Source of the DNA: Aquatica leii
Lineage: Eukaryota > Arthropoda > Insecta > Coleoptera > Lampyridae
Direction of reading: 5' to 3'
DNA: 64,000 nucleotides
Assembly (NCBI GenBank): GCA_035610365.1
Contig: CM069432.1
Coordinates: 171,614,035-171,678,034, forward strand
This document shows, piece after piece, positions 56,330-64,000 of this stretch. How positions within the stretch are numbered: the first letter of the stretch is position 1; each line of letters starts with the position of its first letter. The notes beneath the pieces were generated by a model. The model was given only the letters and a program-made list of their open reading frames with translations, ran no database searches and was not told the DNA's origin. Both the position numbers and the translations under genes were made by a program.

Positions 56330-57564
56330 TGTACCTTATCTGTTTTTGTTTTTTAATATAAAACGGTAGCATTAAATATCAACTCAGAAAACCATATTAG
56401 CGTAAAGCATAAGTGCAAAAATGAGCCTTATGAACCAAAAAAAACAATTTATTTTTTAGCGCCATCCGTGGTAAAATGACTGAACTAAAACTATAAAGAT
56501 TTCTGTTATCTCAGTTTCATTTAACATTGGTTATATGGAAATATTACTGTTTAATATAACATTTCCATATTACACAATTTTTGTTAATATTCAAATGTTC
56601 TAATACATTTTCAAGTGTCGCTCTAGAAGTTTTGAGTATTAATATTTCGAAACATTTGTTGGTTTAATGGCAATTGTCTCTTTTATGAGATGCAAAAAGT
56701 TGAGCAACTTTGGACGCTAATAGTTTCTTTATTAGAAATTATTGTGCAACAAAAATTACCATTATCGATTCTTCTATGATTTATCTTGTCAATTCTAATA
56801 AAAAATGTTGGAATATTATTTTATTTTTTAAATGTTATATTAAACGCGAACCATCAAAATCGAGCTAAAAATACGATATTTTAGGCAACCCAACATACTT
56901 CAAACGCCACCTTACTTCAAATTTTCAGAACTGCTCGTTAAAACCGATTGTACAAACACCTTGCTTCTATACGAAAGAACAAAGTCACTATTGATACTTT
57001 CAACCGAACCTTTCCCATAAACGGGACACTTCTTAGAATGAACGTTAACTGAATTTAGGTCTGCATCCTAATTACGACACTTTTTAAGACACTCAATATC
57101 GGAACCGTTACACTTATCTTCTTTATAATAATTTTTGTTAATTTTGCTATTTTTAAAACCATACGGATATACGGCGCATCTATTCAATTTCTTACTTTTG
57201 ACTAAAACTTTCTCACTTTTCATTGTTTCATCTTTGCCGTTTGATCATTAAACTGCACCAGTTAAAGATACTTTAAAATTGTTCCCATTTGATGTTAAAT
57301 TCGTTATGACTGCTACAGGTGCACTACTTCCACTTCCTCATGCGTCAAGAAGAAAAACTTGTCTCTCCATCTCCCATCCGTTACCTTTCGTTCTCAACAC
57401 TCGAGTTCTCTCTCCGGTCCCCAAAAACAAACTCATCACATCACTCCCTCCTTTTTCCTCCCTATCCTTATACTACGTGTTTTTACTTATACAAATGTTC
57501 TTTCTTATACTATCACTAAAATATCTATCACTGCAATATATAGTACATATCCTACAGTCATCTA
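56330..57564. other. Intergenic
   Basis: No gene recognised. Overlapping open frames at 57279-57605 are Ser/Leu/Pro-rich with no family signal and run into the palindrome-rich element. Confidence 0.45.
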
Positions 57565-57760
57565 AAAGGGACGTCCCGTTGCGGATACGCAAGGATGTCC
57601 TATAAGGACATCGTAGGGATACACACACTTGTGACAAAAGAACGTCCCATAAATGTCCCTAGGACGTACACAGTACCAAAATGCGATGACTTTGGGACAT
57701 TCAGTGATCCGCAAAATCAGGTCCCCGGGACATCCTTGGGACATCCTTGTGTTTGTTGGG
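57565..57760. mobile_element. Palindrome-rich element (copy G, GGACGTCC/GGGACATCC type)
   Basis: The body repeats GGGACGTCCC, AGGATGTCC, GGACATC, ACGTCCC, TAGGACGTA and GGGACATCC. It ends GTGTTTGTTGGG (57749-57760; reverse complement CCCAACAAACAC fits the shared terminal consensus). Noncoding. Confidence 0.55.
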
Positions 57761-58059
57761 TACCTTTCAAATTAGCTTCAGCGGTTTGTCATTGAGTATC
57801 CCTTCCAGTATGTGTAGAGTTCACTGTCTTAGGTGTACAAGTAACTGACTCATTTAGTCTAAAGAAAACACGCATAGATCGATATTTCCATGCTACACCA
57901 CAGTAACCAACAGAACTTTCTAACTAGAACTCTCATTCACGGGGCCGCAAAATAATAAGTGACGCTACCAGCAAGAGAAGAGACGTAAGAGAAACAACAC
58001 GTTAAGAATTCGTTTCTAAAAAACGGCTACACATTTAAAAACATGAAAAAACAAAACGC

Positions 58060-58400
58060 AAAAAAAAGGACTTGCAGTCGCCTACAGGATATACCCTTTG
58101 TCTTCGGCGTCAACTTTAGATTCAGAAAGATTCTAGAAAAAGAAATCAGAATTCATTATGGTACAGTCCAAAAAATAGAACAACTATTACTAGCTAATGC
58201 AGATTTGGCACAAAAACCATAAGCACCGAGAGAGTATATCAACTAGTGTCACTGTGAAATGTCATACATACCGCACACAGGCCGACGGATTCAATGCAGA
58301 ATTAAAGAACATGAACAAGATACTAGACTGAAGAACACAATAATAAAATCAGCAGTAACTGAACACGCACTCTAAAATCAAGTTAACTACATCAACTAGA
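58060..58400 (+). pseudogene. Penelope-like element remnant, linker and GIY-YIG part
   Basis: Plus-strand frame: IPFVFGVNFRFRKILEKEIR (RT-endonuclease linker), a stop, then a damaged GIY-YIG start (PREYIN) and SYIPHTGRRIQCRIKEHEQD, TRLKNTIIKSAVTEHAL. The YI-P/G-x-T-GRR-x-x-x-RIKEH and AEH-x-L spacing identify a Penelope endonuclease. The glycine of YIG is replaced and there are at least three stops, so it is dead. It ends about 400 bp before the SMG9 start. Confidence 0.75.
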
Positions 58401-58809
58401 ATGCTTTTTGTACAAATTTTTGCAAAATCTTAAACCGCAACACTATACAAATTTGCCTGCTATTGTCGTTTATTTTTAAAATATTCTTTTTACACATTTT
58501 TACAAAATTTTAGACAGTGACACTTTTTCGTTCTGCAAAATTTCGAAAAAAATACTTTTTCTTTTTGAAACTAGTAGTGCTTTTTCAATATACTATTTAC
58601 TTTACGGTTATCTTTTTGTAATTTTTTTTAATTTGAACTTTTTAGCGATTACATACGAAGTTACATGTTTATAATGCGTTGTTGCCAAGTCTCTAAATCG
58701 CTTTTACTTTTCACTGCTTGCATTTGCTAGCTTCACTACAGCAGCGAAGTACGGATCTGTTTTGATCTGTTTGTAAACATAACCTTATTGTTTTCTCAAG
58801 TAATTTGAA

Positions 58810-59820
58810 ATGTCCGAATACGATAGAAATAAATTCTATGGAAAAAAGAAATTTCCACCACGAGTATAAAGGTTAAAATTTAGTATTATTTTTTGAATTG
58901 ATTTTTTATAGGAAACAAATAACTTTAACAACAGATTTTTTAAGAGCTCTCCTTTCAAAGAGCCAGAAAAGGTCGAAGAAAAGCCAAAGAGTATTAAAAA
59001 AACAACAATTTTAGCAAGAGAACATCATGCTGAAGATCGGTCAGTGTCACCCAAGATTACAACAAGGGAAAGTGAATCTTCTCCCGCTATCGCAATTGCA
59101 GCTCTTCCACATACTGAAAGTAATTTGTTTTTTGGTATAACGCGATTAATATCTCTTAATTTTCCTAGCAAGTAAGCAACAGACAGCTAAAGAAATGACT
59201 AAATGTCTTAAACTATTAGATGATGGAATTATATGTACTGAAAATATACAAGATTATTTACAAGAAAACGATGATTATCTTGTAGTTGCTATTGTAGGTA
59301 CTCAAGGAGTTGGTAAATCCACAATATTAAATCTTTTAGCTCATAATACAGTGAGCGATAAGTTAAAAAAAGCTATTTTTAAATATTCAGAAGTATCTAA
59401 AAACACTTCGATAACTTTACACATGCAGGATTTAAATCTAAATATGAATGAAATAGAAGAAAAGACTGTGATTGAAGACGTTATCTTTAAACCGCAGGAT
59501 ACAAATATTTCAAGTAACATGAATGGAACTAGTGGAATTGATTTTTTTGTTACGCAGAATAGAGTATGTTTTTTTTTGTTGATTCAAATCTATAAATAAA
59601 GATTTTAGGTAATGTTTTTAGACTGTCAGCCTTTTACTTCAGTTGCAGTGTTAGATGAGTTTATTCGCAGTGAAGCTAAAGTTTCCAATATGGTTAGTGA
59701 GTTTTTACCTTTAGAAAATAGTGGGGAAATCCAAGGTTTACAAATGACTGCCTTCTTAATGTCCATTTGTCATGTTTTGATATTAGTACAAGATTGGTTT
59801 TTCGACAATAATGTTTTGAG
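58810..59820 (+). CDS. SMG9: SMG9 nonsense-mediated decay factor, exons 1-4 (3' part not found)
   Basis: SMG9 forms a complex with SMG8 that regulates the SMG1 kinase in nonsense-mediated mRNA decay. Exons: 58810-58863, 58912-59119, 59169-59563, 59609-59820, with GT-AG introns of 48, 49 and 45 bp and consistent phases. The N-terminus is low-complexity (MSEYDRNKFYGKKKFPPR; KKTTILAREHH). The GTPase-like domain begins in exon 3: YLVVAIVGTQGVGKSTILNL has the P-loop (residues 131-139); NGTSGIDFFVTQNRVMFLDC follows across the intron, then GLQMTAFLMSICHVLILVQD and W. The exon 4 donor (GAG|gtatgt) leaves phase 2. I found no exon continuing this between 59821 and 64000; it lies beyond the window or was lost among the transposon insertions. 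The start is the first ATG of exon 1. Confidence 0.88.
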
Positions 59821-60721
59821 GTATGTATTTATAATAAATATGAGGAACATTTGTATAGCACTTAACACCTGATCGGTTACAGACTAGAATAGTTAAGTAG
59901 GTATAATATGAGAGTAAAGAAAAATATGATGTACCACCTATCATTTCATTGAATGTGCATTACTTTTGAAACAAAAAAGTTTATGTTTATTGATACGAGG
60001 CACAAACTAAACATAATTCTATTTATTCATTTTATAAAGTAATTTTATATAGTAAGCATAGTTTTAAAAATGGATACGAAGCCGCCACTAGCGTTAGATT
60101 CTAGTTATTAACTACGTTTTATCTGCGGCAATTTCATCATGCCGATTTGTGTTTAAGGTAACTAAAAATCAATACAACATTATCAGTCAGAACAAAGGTG
60201 ATCAAAACTTGTCCATATTACAACCAAGTAAAAACAAGAACTACTAGAAATCTTATTTGTCAGCAAATTTCATAATTAAAAAAAATGGAGAAATACTTAG
60301 TCTTACCACAACTATTAACAATAGATGTGCAACTTTGGTTAATTCTTCTACTTACTCTTACTACAACCTTGTTTGTTTTTTGTGCTAGTAGCTAGTGGAT
60401 ATCAGATAGATTGTTGTGGCCAAACATACTGTTTAATTTGTCGACGTTGCAAATACTGTTTGAGAATACTAAGATACATATATTATCAAACAGAAACACT
60501 TCAATCATTGTTGCTGTTCAAATTTGTATCCGCCTGTGTTTTGGCGGATACAAATATCCGTGAAATATGGCGTGATACAAGAATGTTTATTCCTATTACT
60601 AATAAATTGGATCGCCTGCTTGTATATAAAAAGTGAAGCGAATTGTTCATGTGTAAAGTAGAGAAAATGTTATTATTGGCCATTTTGAATGTAATTGTGC
60701 TAGCGACATATAATTGTGACT
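59821..60721. other. Putative SMG9 intron or 3' flank with a palindrome
   Basis: No further SMG9 exon seen. ATTTGTATCCGCC (60522-60534) and its reverse complement (60543-60555) form a perfect 13-bp stem with an 8-nt loop. AGCCGCCACT near 60083 matches the right end of hAT element 2 and is an orphan terminus. Confidence 0.4.
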
Positions 60722-60725
60722 ACCA

Positions 60726-61376
60726 TCTTCTGGGTATCTTACAAACCACTATTGAAGAAAAGTCAAAGACTCTTACATTCTCTATCTACTAGATATTTAA
60801 CTAATAAATTGAAAGTAAAGCCGAAATCGGCCATTTGCTGGGTAGACAAAATATTATGTGATTGGTTAAGGACATATAATCAGTGTTGTAAATAGATAAT
60901 TTTAAAATTATATAGATACAGATAAATTTTTTTTCTTGCAAGAATTATCTAGTACTAGATAATAGATAAACTATTTAAACTTTATATAGATAACAGATGA
61001 AATAATCTAGTTAGTAATAACGATAGATGGAGTTCATTTGAAAAGCTACTATGGAATGTGTGAAATTACTGAAGAAAAACATACATATTGTAACTTGAAT
61101 TTTACGGAACACTGGATTTTTATAAATTTTATTTAAATAATTTAAATAAAAAATTATATATATACAGATACATATAACTTATGTATTTTAAATAGTATAT
61201 AGATACAGATAAATAGATAAAAAATATGAATCTAGATTAATTTATCTATATAAATTTATATAGATAATTTACAACACTGCATATAATGGTGGGTATTTTA
61301 CGAAGAAGAAAACTATATGTATCAAATTAATACTTTTTATTAATAAAAGCTTGTAAGATACCCATAAGAAGATAAT
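60726..61376. mobile_element. Inverted-repeat element interrupted by a hAT
   Basis: ATCTTCTGGGTATCTTACAA (60726) pairs with the right end read inward, ATCTTCTTATGGGTATCTTA near 61376. Between them lies the hAT at 60881-61279 with its own duplication. The outer element has no coding region and no clear target duplication. Confidence 0.6.
60881..61279. mobile_element. hAT non-autonomous element 1, second copy
   Basis: Same ends as the 51073 element (CAGTGTTGTAAAT / ATTTACAACACTG), with an exact 8-bp duplication CATATAAT (60873-60880, 61280-61287). It lacks the inner hAT and therefore shows the empty site for it. 399 bp, noncoding. Confidence 0.95.
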
Positions 61377-61379
61377 CAT

Positions 61380-62340
61380 GGCTAGACGTCAGAGACGTGG
61401 GAAGACATAAAGACTGTACAAAGCGTTTTATTTTGAAGCCAACACCTACAACCGGGCAAGGGAAAACAAAGCAAGCGAATTTAGACCTTCAGTTTGAAAG
61501 AAAGTTCGAGATTGGTTACATTAAAAAAGGCGCATATAAAGTTACGTTATGGATTTTAATCTAAATATTCCCAATGTGTAAACACATCAATAGTGTGTTG
61601 TTTTTGTTATTGTATAAATACGTTTATATGTATTTATTTATTGGATAAACGTATTTTTTTATTCTCTTTGACACTGCTCAAGATTCCGTTTAATCTCAGG
61701 TGCAGTGAACGGAAGCAGCTCTCTTGCACTTATTAGTAGTAAGGGTAAACATTTTTGAGAAAATCATCTACGTATTTATAGTTTTCTTTAACAGTAGTTC
61801 GTGAGATACCTAGATGCTAACTATTATTACATGTCGTTCAGAGAGAAGGTGTATTAGAAAGGCATCTTCTGTTTTTGGCGCTCTCCAACAGTTGTGGGGA
61901 AAACAAATAACGTGAATTTTAAACTTGATGCACATCCATTGTTATTACAATGGATTCTATTCATCGACCTGGCAACATCGGATAGCTACGCTTCCCTCTG
62001 GACGAGTAATCTGTATACTTCCGCAATGTGTTTGTCGTGTAGGAAAGGAAGTACATTTGTTTATATTTACGGTACTACGCACCACTTGTTAATTTATGTT
62101 GACATACTTATAACTTCAAATTTTAGAATCTGTTCTATACGCTATACGGCGAAAAGATAGAGTTAAGGCCCTCCTTCAATTTTGTATGACAATTTAAACC
62201 ATTGTATGAACAGACATGTTTACACGGCTCAAATTCATAAAAGCACGGAAGTTCAGAAATTATGTAATGTATAATCTTATAGGCATTAAAGATTAAAGTA
62301 CGTAGGAAAACGTATAATTTTCAACAAATGTACAAATGAT
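61380..62340. other. Intergenic
   Basis: No gene recognised. A short plus frame at 61894-62160 shows no domain. A minus-strand stretch near 61880-61840 reads TVGERQKQKMPF, which could be a scrap of a Harbinger-type transposase but is too short to assign. Confidence 0.4.
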
Positions 62341-62591
62341 TATAAGCGACTTTCGGCTTAGACCGCGTCGTAGTTAAACACACAGACTTAGGCTTGGTCT
62401 TAGTCTGACATTTAGCACTCTGAAGATGCAAGCTGCAATGTCGTGCAAAACGTCAGTTTGTTTGGGTTCACGAAGGACAATACGGCAAAGGCCAAATTCT
62501 ACTTCTTGTTTTGGCTCTCAAGAAGAGACTAGGACCAAGCCTAAGTCTAGCTGTTTAACTAAGACGCGGACTAAGCCGAAAGTCGCTTATA
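62341..62591. mobile_element. MITE with about 59-bp inverted repeats
   Basis: The left arm TATAAGCGACTTTCGGCTTA continues to GACTTAGGCTTGGTC. The right arm read inward matches it over about 59 bp with very few differences. The 250-bp body is noncoding and flanked by TA. An intact, probably young, MITE. Confidence 0.9.
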
Positions 62592-63234
62592 TTCATAAGC
62601 TTAACAACCGCGAAAGCTTAAGATTTTAAATGTACAAAATTAAAAATTTCTACTTATGACAAATAAATGCGGTTACAACTTTATTTATTAATTTAGTTAC
62701 ACGATTTATTTTAAAAATTTATCAAATAACACTTGTAGGGAACAACTAAACATTTAAAGCGCGTATAAACGAGGGCTTAATTAAATTCCTGCATATTAAC
62801 GAATTTGACGAACTAAAATTATTACATTTTTTATAGGAGTTTAAACATTCTGTTATAAAAAAAGACATTTAGGATTTGTCAAATGAATGGAAATAACAGA
62901 AAAAATTACGAATAAGTTAACCAAAATGTCAAACAAACTGAAGTATGTCATTAAAATACAGGTGTTTGATGTGATACTGACTTGAAAATTTCAACCAATA
63001 AAAAAAATGTATTTAAATTTAGCGCGGATTTATTAGAGGGACTTAACTCTATCTGTTCGCCGTACAGAAAATAGCAGCATTATTTGAAGTACGTCGATAT
63101 TAAAATTAATTGAATCAAACGTTAAACATGAACAAATAATTATTTTCGGGTTTTGAACCGCGTTCCATATTTACACTTTTCACAAAATTTATAAAACTTA
63201 CAAACTTTGAAAAATTTACAATGTTTGAAACTAA
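62592..63234. other. Intergenic, 5' flank of the Penelope copy
   Basis: AT-rich; no gene or clear repeat recognised. Confidence 0.4.
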
Positions 63235-64000
63235 AGATATAGGATCCTGACAAGCCTTTATATTACGCCACTCGAGTCAATGGTGCGTGACGGTTTCGAT
63301 TCATTAGTTTTCCGGAACATGTTTTTCCACGCTACCCTCAAACCAAAATTCTGGCTACGTTATGTGGACGATACATTTGTAATTTGGTCTCATGGAACAA
63401 AAACACGACACAACTTTCTGGATCACATCAACCAGTTCGATTTCAACATCAAATTCACCATGGAAAAGGAAACAAACAGAAACATTCCGTTCTTGGACGT
63501 ACTGGTCACTCGAAATATGGACAACAAATTGGGACATCAAGTATATAGAAAACCGACACATACTGACAGATACCTCAACGCCGAATCACATCATCATCCA
63601 GCTCAGAAGTTTGCAGTTCTAAAAACTTTAGTACACAGGGCCAAGGCGATCAGTGAACCGAACACGTTAAAGACCGAGCTAGGTCACCTAACAAACGCCT
63701 TAATAAAAAACAGTTTCAGAAAAGCAGACATATATCGAGCAATTAACAAACACAGTAAGGAAAAACCAAAGAAGGAGGAACCCGTGGCAACTTCCTTTCT
63801 TCCTTACATAAAAGGCTGCACGGATAAAATAGCCAGGATACTTAGAGGGAAAAATATCAAACTGATCTTTACTGCAACAAATAAAATATCCGCCAATTTC
63901 TCAAAATCAAAAGAAACAAAAGCACCACTCGAGGAACCAGGGGTCTACCACATCCCTTGTTCGTGTGGGCTGGCTTACATAGGACAAACGAGACGCAACA
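63235..64000 (+). pseudogene. Penelope-like element RT and GIY-YIG start, cut by the window edge
   Basis: One frame stays open from 63235 to the window end without a stop. It contains the RT core FWLRYVDDTFVIW (catalytic Asp pair at about 63367), DFNIKFTMEKETNRNIPFLD, VLVTRNM, VYRKPTHTDRYL, a linker (SFLPYIKGCTDKIARILR) and then GVYHIPCSCGLAYIGQTRRN, the start of the GIY-YIG nuclease. Upstream of 63235 the RT palm start is missing or out of frame, so the copy is probably 5'-truncated. Its 3' half beyond 64000 is unseen. The frame is much better preserved than the Penelope scraps at 6190 and 58060, suggesting a younger insertion. Confidence 0.88.

Noticed and set aside
57279..57605. Overlapping open frames of 66-108 codons
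   Set aside because: Three overlapping frames with low information, running into a palindrome-rich repeat; no splice or domain support.
60083..60093. AGCCGCCACT as the right end of a hAT
   Set aside because: No left partner within reach and no duplication.

Overview
This window is AT-rich, intron-bearing nuclear DNA from an arthropod, most likely an insect. The evidence is two conserved animal genes with very short introns (45-49 bp), namely an ITPK1-type inositol phosphate kinase and the mRNA-surveillance factor SMG9, plus a dense and nested population of insect-type transposable elements (Gypsy, BEL, Copia, Penelope, hAT, P-like, MITEs). I cannot name the species from sequence alone.

Layout. 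1-1000: decayed Copia gag/protease (minus). 1911-2358: a palindrome-rich repeat followed by a MITE. 3698-7257: ITPK1-like gene (minus, three exons) whose second intron holds a Penelope GIY-YIG remnant. 9411-13900: palindrome-rich and MITE-like non-autonomous elements. 15801-16822: a Copia integrase scrap and a short spliced exon pair. 16985-26115: intergenic DNA with several more palindrome-rich repeats, a 190-bp tandem array and a hammerhead-like motif. 26862-27282: an unrecognised two-exon gene of 123 codons.

29000-37641 is a nearly complete Gypsy LTR retrotransposon on the minus strand, with 478-bp LTRs and a 4-bp ATAT target duplication. Its pol continues after the integrase into a TARG1/OARD1-type macro domain (ADP-ribosyl hydrolase fold, both catalytic residues present) and a CCCH zinc finger. 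Its LTR carries several heat-shock-element-like motifs just upstream of a TATA box. This is the most interesting object in the window. It is interrupted in the integrase by a 1.83-kb TGTTAC...GTAACA insertion.

37642-43914 is a 5'-truncated second Gypsy (plus strand), interrupted by a 1.19-kb solo-LTR-like insertion and a 2.19-kb unclassified insertion. A P-element-like transposase fragment follows (about 43915-44410). 46064-52137 is a BEL/Pao element with tandem repeats in its leader, an internal deletion, and a 3' LTR split by a hAT element that is itself split by a second hAT, each with perfect target duplications. 53382-56321 is a further hAT carrying a decayed transposase and a solo LTR of the macro-domain Gypsy. 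58060-58400 is a Penelope scrap. 58810-59820 holds the first four exons of SMG9; later exons were not found. 60726-62591 holds more non-autonomous DNA transposons. The window ends inside a Penelope reverse transcriptase/GIY-YIG frame (63235-64000).

The host genes (ITPK1, SMG9, the 123-codon gene) are unrelated in function and sit as islands between mobile elements. Several insertions can be ordered in time from their target duplications.
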